From assembly GCA_040882565.1 (NCBI GenBank), contig JBBEAZ010000024.1:186001-250000 (forward strand): DNA of 64,000 nucleotides, written 5' to 3'. This document shows, piece by piece, positions 45,383-54,594 of this stretch. A program made the position numbers and the translations under genes. This DNA is from CF-162 sp040882565 (lineage in GTDB: Bacteria; Chloroflexota; Dehalococcoidia; SM23-28-2; RBG-16-64-32). Under the pieces are notes generated by a model. The model was given only the letters and a program-made list of their open reading frames with translations, had not been told where the DNA came from and ran no database searches. Positions within the stretch are counted from its first letter, which is position 1. Every line of letters begins with the position of its first letter.

Positions 45383-47239
45383 ATGCTGATTAAACGTATG
45401 CGTCTTGCACCTCTGTACTTCGCGGCGCTTGTCGCGCTGGCGGCGCTGCTCTGGCAGGTTAGCAATGGTGGCGCCGCGGCCGGCGACACGGAGCGGGTCA
45501 GTGTAGACAGCTTCGAGAACGAGGTGACCGGCGGCGACAACGAAGACGCGGCCATCAGCGCGGATGGGCGCTACGTGGCGTTTATGTCAGGCGCAGTTGA
45601 CCTCGTACCGGATGACAACAACGGCATGCAGGATGCGTTTGTCCGGGACCGCCAGGCCGGAACCACGGAGCGGGTGAGCGTGGACAGTTCGGGTGTCGAA
45701 GGCGACCAGCACAGCGGCGCGGTGGGAATCAGCGGTGACGGCCGCTACGTGGTCTTCCAATCCAACGCCAACAACTTCGTGCCCGGCGATAACGACAACG
45801 ACAGCGACATCTTCGTCCACGACCGGCAGACAGGTGACACGGAGATTGTGAGCGTAGACAGTTCCGGGAACCACGGCGACGCTTCCAGCTTTGGCCCAGC
45901 AGCGATCAGCGCGGACGGCCGCTACGTCGCCTTTTACTCCGGTGCCACCAATCTCGTGACCGGTGATATGAACGACGTGTATGACACGTTTGTCCACGAC
46001 CGCCAGACCGGCGACACCGAGCGCGTGAGCGTCGACGGCTCCGGCGACGAGGGCGATTTCAACACCTTCGGACCCACCATCAGCTCGGACGGCCGTTACG
46101 TCGGCTTCGATACGCGCTCCGTCCTGGTGCCGGACGACCTGAACGGAGAAGTAGACGTGTACGTTCACGACCGCCAGACCGGCGACACCGAGCGGGTCAG
46201 CGTGGACAGCGCCGGCGAGGAAGGGAGCGACGCTAGTTTCTACGGTCATATCAGCGGCGACGGTCGCTACGTCGCGTTCGAGTCGCGGGCGATCGATCTG
46301 GTGCTGGGTGACACGAACGGGGACGTGGCTGACATCTACATTCACGACCGCCAGACAGGTGAGACGGAGCGGGTGAGCGTGGACAGCGACGGGAACCAGG
46401 GAAGCGGCCAGAGCCTGAGAAGCGGCATTAGCGGGGACGGCAGGTATGTCACGTTCGGTAGCCACTCCGCTCTTGTGCCAGAGGATGGGAACGGTTTCTC
46501 CGACGTCTACATCCACGACCGCCAAACGGGCGTCACGGATTGGGTCAGTGACGATATCTCAGGGAACCAGGGGGACGGCAACAGCTGGGGCAGCGAGAGT
46601 GACGCGACCATCAGCGAAGACGGCCGGTTCGTTGCGTTCACCTCAGACGCCACTGACCTCGTTGCGCTGGATGACAACGAGATTCGCGACGCCTTCGTCC
46701 ATGACCTCGGTCCGCCGGCAACGCCGACGCCGAGTCCATCGCCCTCGCCAACTTCGTCGCCGACCGCTACAGCGACACCCACGCCGACGCCAACGCTAAC
46801 CTCGACGCCAACTCTTCCATGTCCCGGGGCGACGGCTCCTCCGGGCGGCACCTGCCCCCCTTGCCCAGGGTTCGAGCCTCAGGGCGAGGGCGTTCATGTC
46901 GAGTCGACCTGCCCGCCCACGCCTTCACCGTCACCGTCCGGGGCGCAGATCCCCTGGGGCGACAACAATTGTTCTGGCCCGCCGCCTGACCCGGTTGACT
47001 CGCTGCTCACGCTGCGCTTCGACGCCGGGCTCGGCACGAATACCGGCGACTGCCCGCCGCTGGGCGAGGTGGTCGAGGTGGCGAACGCGTCGCCGCACCC
47101 GTGGGGAGACGTCGACTGCTCGGGTGAGGTCAACCCGGTGGATTCGCTGAAGCTGCTGCGGTTCGATGCGGGGCTGCCGGTAGACCAGCCCCAGGGCTGC
47201 CCGCAGTTGGGTGCGACAGTACTGGTCGCTGAGGGCTGA
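45383..47239 (+). CDS. Secreted propeller-like repeat protein with dockerin-like module (array gene 5)
   Basis: The 618-residue precursor has a signal peptide and then about seven repeats of I-S-x-D-G-R-Y-V-A-F...D-I-F-V-H-D-R-Q-T-G-D-T-E-R-V-S-V-D-S, about 60 residues each, a beta-propeller different from the PD40 type of genes 2-4. A Thr/Pro linker includes a Cys/Pro-rich part (CPGATAPPGGTCPPCPG) before the duplicated module. GGGGAGG precedes ATG at 45383. Possible glycan or ligand binding; no catalytic motif. Confidence 0.88.
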   Translation: MLIKRMRLAPLYFAALVALAALLWQVSNGGAAAGDTERVSVDSFENEVTGGDNEDAAISADGRYVAFMSGAVDLVPDDNNGMQDAFVRDRQAGTTERVSVDSSGVEGDQHSGAVGISGDGRYVVFQSNANNFVPGDNDNDSDIFVHDRQTGDTEIVSVDSSGNHGDASSFGPAAISADGRYVAFYSGATNLVTGDMNDVYDTFVHDRQTGDTERVSVDGSGDEGDFNTFGPTISSDGRYVGFDTRSVLVPDDLNGEVDVYVHDRQTGDTERVSVDSAGEEGSDASFYGHISGDGRYVAFESRAIDLVLGDTNGDVADIYIHDRQTGETERVSVDSDGNQGSGQSLRSGISGDGRYVTFGSHSALVPEDGNGFSDVYIHDRQTGVTDWVSDDISGNQGDGNSWGSESDATISEDGRFVAFTSDATDLVALDDNEIRDAFVHDLGPPATPTPSPSPSPTSSPTATATPTPTPTLTSTPTLPCPGATAPPGGTCPPCPGFEPQGEGVHVESTCPPTPSPSPSGAQIPWGDNNCSGPPPDPVDSLLTLRFDAGLGTNTGDCPPLGEVVEVANASPHPWGDVDCSGEVNPVDSLKLLRFDAGLPVDQPQGCPQLGATVLVAEG

Positions 47240-47260
47240 CGCCAAGCGAACGTCAGCGTC

Positions 47261-47266
47261 TATACT
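47261..47266 (+). promoter_or_regulatory. -10 box of array gene 6
   Basis: TATACT lies 41 nt upstream of the ATG at 47308, with CTGACG about 19 bp further upstream; GGAG precedes the start. Confidence 0.4.
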
Positions 47267-47307
47267 CTGTCGCAACTACCGAGCGTCGCCTACTTCTGGA
47301 GAAGACC

Positions 47308-49318
47308 ATGTTTCGTACGATCGCATCCATCGCAGTCGCGCTAATTGCCTTACCGTTGGCCTGGCAGGCCTCCGCCCCCCCCGGACGCTGTGGGTGGCCC
47401 GGTGATCCTCGTGGACACGACGGACGAAGCGGCGGTGAGCGACGGCAACTGCTCGATCAGCGAAGCGATCTCGGCTGCCAACCTTGGGGCGATGGTTGAC
47501 AACTGCGACGGCACGGCATCGGACGCGATCGCATTCGATCTGGGCACGGGCACCCCGATGATCACGGTCGCCGGCGAGCTGCCGGAGATCACGGCACCGG
47601 TGACGATACTGGGCAACACCGGCGGCGCGACGCGTGTCGAGCTGCGCGGGCCGGGCGGTATGGGCCCTGAAACCGGTCTATTTGTCGCCGCGACGGCACC
47701 GGGGACGGTCATTCGCAAAATGGTGATCAACAGTTTTCCGAACGCAGGCATATCAATCGAGGCCGCCGACGTAACGGTAACGGGGAGCTTCATCGGCACC
47801 AACGCGGACGGCACGATTGCGATGTACAACTTCTACGGAATCACAGCGGACGCCACGTCTGGATTGCACATTGGTGGAACGAGCGGTGTCACACCGGGGG
47901 GTCCCTGCACAGGGGATTGCAACCTGATTTCCGGCAACGAGGAAGGTGTCTTCCTTGGCACGGATGCTGTGCTGGAAGGGAACTTCATCGGCACAAATGC
48001 CGCGGGCACGAGCGCCCTCCCCAACGTTGCCGGCGTTAAGCTGAACCCGAACCAGACACACGCGCTGGTAGGGGGGACCGCACCGGGCGCGGGCAACCTG
48101 ATCTCCGGCAACTCAGAGTTCGGCATATATTCGGAGCAGGCGCTCACGATCCAGGGAAACCGTATCGGCACCAACGCGGCTGGTACGGGCGCGGTGCCCA
48201 ACGGGCCTCAAGCTGCCACTACGGCGGAGTCATTCTCAACGGCAGCAGCAACGGCTTTGCGTCTGATCCCACGCTCATCGGCGGGACGACGGCCGCCGCG
48301 CGGAACGTGATTTCGGGAAATAACGGCTCCGGCATCGTGATCAGTGACGGCGCAACAGGCGTGCAGATTCAGGGTAACCGGATCGGGACGACGGCAAACG
48401 GACAGTCGGCGCTGGGCAACCTCGCCACGGGAGTGTACATTTTTGCTGCTTCAGGCAATTCCGTCGGCGGCAGCGACACCGGCGAGGGCAACACCATCGC
48501 CTTTAACAACCGCGGGGTGCGCGTTGACGGCGGCGGCGGCGCGACCATCTCGAACGCGATCCAGGGCAATTCCATCCACAGCAACACCAATGAGGGGATC
48601 GACAATATCGACGGCGGAAACGACGAGGTCGGTCCTCCCGTGATAAGCGGTACAGGCTCGGCATTCGGCACCGCCTGCGCTGACTGCGAGATTGACGTCT
48701 TTTCAGACAGCGAAAACGAGGGGCGGATCTACGAAGGCAAGGTCGGCGCGGACGGCAACGGCGACTGGACCTTCGATGGCCCGCTGACCGGCCCTTTCAT
48801 CACCGCCACCGCCACCGATCCCATCAACAACACTTCCGAGTTCTCTGAGCCGTTCTTGCTGCCGGCCACGCCAACACCGTCGCCAAGCCCGACGCCTTCG
48901 CCGACACCTACGCCGACCGCCACGCCAACATCGACCGCGACCGGCAGTCAGACCGCCACCGCCACGCCGACATCAACAGCGACAGCGGTAACGACGCCCA
49001 CGCCGTCCAGCACCGGTGAAGAGTTAGAAGTGCCGTGGGGCGGGCGACGCCAACTGCTCCGGGCCGCCGCCAGACCCGGTCGACTCGCTGCTCACGCTGC
49101 GCTTCGACGCTGGGCTCGGCACGAATACGGGCGACTGCCCGCCGATGGGCGACGTGGTCGAAGTGGGCGAAGCGTCGCCTCACCCGTGGGGTGATGTCGA
49201 TTGCTCGGGAGAGGTTAACCCGGTGGACTCGCTGAAGATCCTCCGCGCCGACGCTGGTCTAAGCGTCGCGAAACCGGAGGGTTGCCCGGCCATCGGGGAT
49301 GAGGTGACCATCGCCTAA
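47308..49318 (+). pseudogene. Beta-helix/dockerin-like gene with three frameshifts (array gene 6)
   Basis: The parts read: signal peptide from ATG 47308; CSISEAISAAN and beta-helix with GTNAAGTSALPN-type turns; linker; and a dockerin-like tail ending at TAA 49316-49318. The frame is broken three times: at a run of eight C (47375-47382), where one C fewer restores it; at about 48205-48220; and at 49038-49045, where GGGC is duplicated just before the module. All protein text is otherwise intact, so the loss is recent, or the C-run reflects phase variation or sequence error. Confidence 0.8.
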
Positions 49319-49338
49319 GGTCGTCCCGGCGCACCGTC

Positions 49339-51003
49339 GTGGGGGGTGTCGAGCTGAGGAGCGCAAACCCTGGTTTTGGTACCGGGCTCGTGCTGCAAAA
49401 TGCCGATGGATCTACGATTCAGAACCTGGCAGTCAACCGATACTCGATGGGCATGCAGATTACCTCCGACGACGTTAGACTGCGCGGCAACTTCATCGGC
49501 ACGGACGCGTCAGGGACCATCGGTATAGGCAACGACACGGGCATCCAAGTCGAAGGCGCTCGGACAATCATCGGTGGGACGGACGGCTGGACTCCGGGCG
49601 GAGTCTGCACCGGGGACTGCAATCTCATCTCCGGCCATTCGGACCACAACAATGATTTCAGCATATTTGTCATCCCTGGCTCAGCAGACACAGTCATCCA
49701 GGGGAATATGTTTGGGGTTAATGCGGAAGGTACCTCGGCGTTACCGAATGGAACGAGTGTCATCGTTTCCGGGAGCAACGCGGTCATCGGTGGGGCCAGT
49801 CCAGTCGAAGGGAACCTCATCGCTGGCACAGTGCAGCGAGGAGTCAGGTTGGCCAGCGGAACGGCGACAATCCAGGGGAACCTGATCGGTACGAACAGTA
49901 CTGGTACTGCCACGTTGACTGCGCCGAACCCACCGTTTCCACCGTTTGGAATAACCGTAGATAACGCTCAGAATGTGGTGATCGGTGGCGGAAGCCCCGG
50001 GGCCCGAAACGTTATCGCGGACATAAGGCCGGTTCGGGTTTACCAATCGTCGAACACCCAGATTCGTGGGAATTTCATAGGGATCGCAACGGACGGTGTG
50101 ACGCAACTAGGGTTACCGGCACCCGGTGATGCTGGGGTCTGGATTGAGGGCACGATCGGCACTTTGGTCGGCGGAATCGAGCCGGGGCAGGGCAACACAA
50201 TCGCCTATCGTGAAACTGGGGTAATGGTGTCCGGCAATAATGGAGTAACCCAGGGCAACCAGATCCGGGGAAACTCGATCCACTCGAATGTCGGTCCTGG
50301 CATCGACACCGCTGACGGGGGCAATGGTGAACCGCAGCCGCCGGTCGTCACCACCGCCAATCAGTCAGGGGCAAGCGGAACAGCCTCTGCCCTCTACTGC
50401 GCCAACTCAATGTGCGCCGTCGATATCTACTCGGACAACGAAGATGAGGGCCGCAGTTACGAAGGGTCTACGCAGACGGATCTCGCGGGGAACTGGACGT
50501 TCAGCGGATCGCTGAGCGGACCGAACGTGACGGCGACTATCACTAACGACGGCGGCAACACGTCAGAGTTCTCAGCGCCGTTCACCATCGATACCTCAAC
50601 GCCTACGCCCAACCCGTCACCGACGCCGACGCCGACACCAACCTCGACCGCGACCGGCACTGCGAGCGCCACGGCCAGCCCAACGCCAACGCCGACCGGC
50701 GGTCCCCTGGACGATGAAGTGCCCTGGGGCGACGCCAACTGCTCCGGGGAGAGCGACCCGGTCGACTCGCTGCTGACGCTGCGCTTCGACGCCGGCCTCA
50801 GCACAAACACGGGTGACTGCCCGCCGATGGGCGAGGTGGTCGAGGTCGCGAACGCGTCGCCGCACCCGTGGGGTGACGTCGACTGCTCGGGCGAGGTGAA
50901 CCCGGTGGACTCGCTGAAGCTGCTGCGGTTTGATGCGGGGTTGCCGGTCGCACAGGAGCCGGATTGCCCACCGATCGGGGACACGGTTTCGGTCCTGTTC
51001 TAG
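49339..51003 (+). CDS. Beta-helix protein with dockerin-like module, 5'-truncated (array gene 7)
   Basis: The 554-residue frame starts at VELRSANPGF, aligned with an internal position of array gene 6 (RVELRGPGGM), and lacks signal peptide and the N-terminal SEAISAAN region. The beta-helix (GNFIGTDASGTIGIGN, GNLIGTNSTGTATLT) and the linker and module are intact. GTG at 49339 is only the first available start, 20 bp after the stop of gene 6. It is probably not exported as it stands; a deletion between neighbouring paralogs is the simplest explanation. Confidence 0.75.
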   Translation: MGGVELRSANPGFGTGLVLQNADGSTIQNLAVNRYSMGMQITSDDVRLRGNFIGTDASGTIGIGNDTGIQVEGARTIIGGTDGWTPGGVCTGDCNLISGHSDHNNDFSIFVIPGSADTVIQGNMFGVNAEGTSALPNGTSVIVSGSNAVIGGASPVEGNLIAGTVQRGVRLASGTATIQGNLIGTNSTGTATLTAPNPPFPPFGITVDNAQNVVIGGGSPGARNVIADIRPVRVYQSSNTQIRGNFIGIATDGVTQLGLPAPGDAGVWIEGTIGTLVGGIEPGQGNTIAYRETGVMVSGNNGVTQGNQIRGNSIHSNVGPGIDTADGGNGEPQPPVVTTANQSGASGTASALYCANSMCAVDIYSDNEDEGRSYEGSTQTDLAGNWTFSGSLSGPNVTATITNDGGNTSEFSAPFTIDTSTPTPNPSPTPTPTPTSTATGTASATASPTPTPTGGPLDDEVPWGDANCSGESDPVDSLLTLRFDAGLSTNTGDCPPMGEVVEVANASPHPWGDVDCSGEVNPVDSLKLLRFDAGLPVAQEPDCPPIGDTVSVLF

Positions 51004-51006
51004 AAT
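51001..51006 (+). promoter_or_regulatory. -10 box of array gene 8 (leaderless)
   Basis: TAGAAT overlaps the stop codon of array gene 7 and ends 6 nt before the GTG at 51013. Confidence 0.45.
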
Positions 51007-51012
51007 AGCTTC

Positions 51013-52107
51013 GTGATCACGAGACGCACCGCGGTCTTGTTCCCGACACTGGTCGTCGTCGCCGTTCTCGGCGTTCTCATCTTCACAGCCACGCGCGCAC
51101 CGGGCCCGCAGCGGGCCGAAGCCGACCATCACCTGTTGCGTGTCGACCGGGTGATGGCGGACGGCGATATCCAGTACGTACAGTTGCGCATGACGACCGG
51201 CGGGCAGGGAGTCGTGGACGGCAAGCAGATCTGTTTCTACGACGCCACCGGCACCCCCGCCGGCAGCTTCACCTTCCCCGAAGACCTCGATGTAGCCACG
51301 GACGAAGCGACTGTGCTCATCGGCACAGCGGAGTTCGACGCCGCCTGGACTGGGGGAGATTCAGATTACCAGCTCACCGGACACCCTGTGCCGCACCCCG
51401 CCGGCAAGGTGACGTTCGGCGCAACTTGCGCGGCCGCGCCGGTCGACTCTGTGGCCTACGGCGCCGGCTACAGCGGTCCGGTCGAGAACCCCGCCAAGTT
51501 CCCGCAAGACCTTCCCGTTGACGGCCAGGCGTTGCGGCTTGATGCAGACGCGCCGAACGCGCCGCGCGTCAATGCCGACGACTACGCTATCGGGGCCGCC
51601 GACTTCAAGAAGAACAACGGCACAACCGGATCGCTGAACGAGACAAGCACCCCGACCGCCTCACCGAGCCCTACGGCGACGCCGACTGCCACGCCAACGC
51701 TGACGCCGTGTCCGACTGTCAGCCCCACAAACTGCGACATAGTCACGAACCCCCCGAGCCCAACGCCGACGCCGACAGCGACGCCAACGTTCACCGGCAC
51801 TCTGCCGCCCGGCGACGAGCGCACGTGGGGTGACAACAACTGCTCCGGCCCACCGCCCGACCCGGTCGACTCCCTCCTCACCCTCCGCTTCGACGCTGGC
51901 CTCCCCACCAACACGGGCGATTGCCCGCCGGTGGGCGAAGTCGTCGAGGTCGCGAACGCGTCCCCGCACCCGTGGGGCGATGTCGACTGTTCGGGCGAGG
52001 TCAATCCGGTCGACTCGCTTAAGTTGCTGCGCTCCGACGCCGGCCTCCCGGTCAACCAGCCTCAGGACTGCCCGGAACTCGGCGGCGCTGTTATCGTCAC
52101 GGCCTAG
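51013..52107 (+). CDS. Secreted lamin-tail-like protein with dockerin-like module (array gene 8)
   Basis: The 364-residue precursor has a signal peptide (TAVLFPTLVVVAVLGVLIFT), then a beta-sandwich of about 170 residues: DHHLLRVDRVMADGDIQYVQ, KQICFYDATGTPAGSFTFP, ADFKKNNGTTGS, resembling bacterial lamin-tail domains. The Thr/Pro linker has a Cys-containing insert (CPTVSPTNC). The duplicated module follows. GTG at 51013 lies 6 nt after TAGAAT and has no ribosome binding site. Confidence 0.85.
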   Translation: MITRRTAVLFPTLVVVAVLGVLIFTATRAPGPQRAEADHHLLRVDRVMADGDIQYVQLRMTTGGQGVVDGKQICFYDATGTPAGSFTFPEDLDVATDEATVLIGTAEFDAAWTGGDSDYQLTGHPVPHPAGKVTFGATCAAAPVDSVAYGAGYSGPVENPAKFPQDLPVDGQALRLDADAPNAPRVNADDYAIGAADFKKNNGTTGSLNETSTPTASPSPTATPTATPTLTPCPTVSPTNCDIVTNPPSPTPTPTATPTFTGTLPPGDERTWGDNNCSGPPPDPVDSLLTLRFDAGLPTNTGDCPPVGEVVEVANASPHPWGDVDCSGEVNPVDSLKLLRSDAGLPVNQPQDCPELGGAVIVTA

Positions 52108-52172
52108 ATTGGTGCGAAATGCTGTAACGCCAGGCTAAATCTGGCCATCTTACATATCTGGGAATATCAGAA

Positions 52173-53381
52173 ATGCCCAGATTCTCGCTTGTCCTTACCG
52201 TTGCTATAGCGGCTACACTCGGCGCTCTCCTCTTCGCTGGTGCGCGCTCGCCCGGCCCGCAGCCGGCTGAGGCAAACCACCACTACATGCGCATAGACCG
52301 CGTCATGTCCAACGGCAACGTTCAGTACGTCATGTTGCGCATGCGGCAAGTCGGTATGAACCTCGTGGACGGCAGTGTCCTCTGCTTCTACAACGCTGCG
52401 GGCCAGGCAGCCGGCAGCTTCACCTTCCCCGCCGACGTCGCCAACAACGCCACCCAGGCCACGATCCTCATCGGAACCGCGGCGTTCGACGCAGCGTGGA
52501 CGGGCGGCGCGCCGGACTTCACGTTCAGCGGCAACCCGGTTCCGACCAGCGGCAAAATCACGTACCGCGATGCTTGTGATTTCGGTCCAATCTGGGACCA
52601 GGTGGCTTACGGTTCCACGTACACCGGCTCAAACGGGTACGGCGAACCGTTCCCACAGAACCTGCCGCAGGACTACCAGGCGCTGCGACTGGTCGTGGGC
52701 CTGAACAACCCTGTGGACGAACGCAACAACGAGACCGACTATGCCCTCGGCACCGCCGACTTCAAGAAGAACAACGGCACGACCGGCTCCCTGCCCAGCA
52801 CCGCCACCCCTTCTCCCACTCCAGTCCCCACGCCCACGCCGACAGCAACACCCATACCGACAGCAACATCAATCCCGACCAACACGCCGGTCGCGACTAC
52901 GGCCGGCCCGACCGCCTCGGGCTCGACCCAGACGGCGGCTCCGACACCCACCGCCACCCCGACCGCTACGGCGAGCGCCACGCCCCCGCCAACACAACCG
53001 GGCCATACCCCGACGCCAACGGCGGCTCCGACGGCCGCCGCTACGCCCACCGCCACTGCCACGGCGCCACCCACCAGTTCGGGGGACGAGCATACCTGGG
53101 GCGACGGCAACTGCTCCGGCCCACCGCCCGACCCTGTCGACTCGCTGATCACCCTCCGCCATGATGCCGGCCTCAGCACCAGCACGGGCGACTGCCCACC
53201 GATCGGTGGCACGATTGAATTGCAGGGCGGCTCGCCTCACCCCTGGGGCGACATCGACTGCTCCGGTGGGGTGGACCCCGTCGACTCGCTCAAGCTCCTC
53301 CGCTTCGACGCCGGTTTGACCGTCGCATACGGACCGAACTGCCCTGGGCTGGGCGACGCTGTCGTCGTCTCTATGCCCTGA
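52173..53381 (+). CDS. Secreted lamin-tail-like protein with dockerin-like module (array gene 9)
   Basis: The 402-residue precursor is a paralog of array gene 8: signal peptide (MPRFSLVLTVAIAATLGALL), NHHYMRIDRVMSNGNVQYVM, SVLCFYNAAGQAAGSFTFPA, ADFKKNNGTTGS. The linker is longer (about 90 residues). In the module, GDGNCSGPPPDPVDSLITL and GDIDCSGGVDPVDSLKLL keep the loop residues but the text is more diverged than in genes 1-8. Last gene of the tandem array. Confidence 0.87.
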   Translation: MPRFSLVLTVAIAATLGALLFAGARSPGPQPAEANHHYMRIDRVMSNGNVQYVMLRMRQVGMNLVDGSVLCFYNAAGQAAGSFTFPADVANNATQATILIGTAAFDAAWTGGAPDFTFSGNPVPTSGKITYRDACDFGPIWDQVAYGSTYTGSNGYGEPFPQNLPQDYQALRLVVGLNNPVDERNNETDYALGTADFKKNNGTTGSLPSTATPSPTPVPTPTPTATPIPTATSIPTNTPVATTAGPTASGSTQTAAPTPTATPTATASATPPPTQPGHTPTPTAAPTAAATPTATATAPPTSSGDEHTWGDGNCSGPPPDPVDSLITLRHDAGLSTSTGDCPPIGGTIELQGGSPHPWGDIDCSGGVDPVDSLKLLRFDAGLTVAYGPNCPGLGDAVVVSMP

Positions 53382-53445
53382 CACACCGCTTCGGCCCCAC
53401 TCTCAATTGACCCCTGACGCACGCCCGTGCGATCTTGATGCCGCC

Positions 53446-54594
53446 ATGCAACCCGAGCGCGACCCCTCGGAAAAGCTCCTCTTCACGCCGGGGCCGCTGA
53501 CCACCAGCGCCACCGTCAAGCAAGCGATGATGCGGGATGCCGGGTCATGGCACTGGGAGTTCAACGAGATGGTCGCGCGCGTGCGCCAGAAGCTCCTCGC
53601 CGTCGCTGGCGTGAGCCGCGACGACGGTTACGAATGCATCCTCCTGCAGGGCAGCGGCACGTACGGACTCGAGGCGGTCGTTGGCTCGGGCGTCCCGCGG
53701 GGCGCCAAGTTCCTTGTCGCGATCAACGGCGCGTACGGCGAGCGCATCGCACGTATCGCTGAAGTCCTCGGCGTCGAGACCGTCGCCCTCCGCTATCGCG
53801 AGCATGAGTTGCCCAGCGCGGGCGAAGTCCGCTCGGCGCTTGCCGATGACCCGGCGATCGCGATGGTCTGCGCCGTCCACTGCGAGACCACGACCGGCAT
53901 CCTCAACCCCATCGCCGAGATCGGCCGCGCCGTCAAGGAGGCGGGGCGCCTCTACTTCGTCGACGCGATGAGCAGCTTCGGCGCGATCGACATCGACGTC
54001 CGCGGCATCGGCATCGACTACCTGGTGTCCTCCGCCAACAAGTGCATCGAAGGCGTGCCCGGTTTCTCCTTCGTCATCGCCCGGCGCCAGGCCCTGATCG
54101 ACGCCGAGACCGGCGCCCGCAGCCTGAGCCTCGATCTACTCGCCCAGCTCCGCGGCTTTGAGAAGGGCGGCCAGTTCCGCTTCACGCCGCCGACTCACAC
54201 GATCCTGGCCTTCGACCAGGCTCTGCGCGAACTCGAAGACGAAGGCGGCGTCGCTGGACGCGGCGACCGCTACCGCGCCAACCACGAAACGCTAATCGCC
54301 GGTATGCGCGACCTCGGCTTCCGCCAGCACCTCGCGCCCGACAGGCAGAGCTTCATCATCACGTCCTTCCACTACCCCGCGCACCCAGCCTTCGACTTCG
54401 ACACTTTCTATCGCGCGCTCGCGGAGCGCGGCTTCATCATCTACCCCGGCAAGCTCAGCGCGATCGACTGCTTCCGCATCGGCAGCATCGGCCGCCTCTT
54501 CCCCGAGGACTTCCGGAACCTCCTCGCCGCCATCGCCGCGACTCTTAAAGAGGTGGGCGTGCCGGTGCCTGTGCCCGAGGCCGCCTCGCCGTGA
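53446..54594 (+). CDS. phnW: 2-aminoethylphosphonate-pyruvate transaminase
   Basis: The 382-residue PLP enzyme has LLFTPGPLTTSATVKQAMMR at the N-terminus, the diagnostic PhnW opening, and the PLP Lys in VSSANKCIEGVPGFSFV (about 197). It converts 2-aminoethylphosphonate to phosphonoacetaldehyde. The next gene, phnX, overlaps by four bases and hydrolyses that product, which settles the assignment against other class V aminotransferases. ATG at 53446 is preferred over a TTG at 53407. Confidence 0.93.
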   Translation: MQPERDPSEKLLFTPGPLTTSATVKQAMMRDAGSWHWEFNEMVARVRQKLLAVAGVSRDDGYECILLQGSGTYGLEAVVGSGVPRGAKFLVAINGAYGERIARIAEVLGVETVALRYREHELPSAGEVRSALADDPAIAMVCAVHCETTTGILNPIAEIGRAVKEAGRLYFVDAMSSFGAIDIDVRGIGIDYLVSSANKCIEGVPGFSFVIARRQALIDAETGARSLSLDLLAQLRGFEKGGQFRFTPPTHTILAFDQALRELEDEGGVAGRGDRYRANHETLIAGMRDLGFRQHLAPDRQSFIITSFHYPAHPAFDFDTFYRALAERGFIIYPGKLSAIDCFRIGSIGRLFPEDFRNLLAAIAATLKEVGVPVPVPEAASP

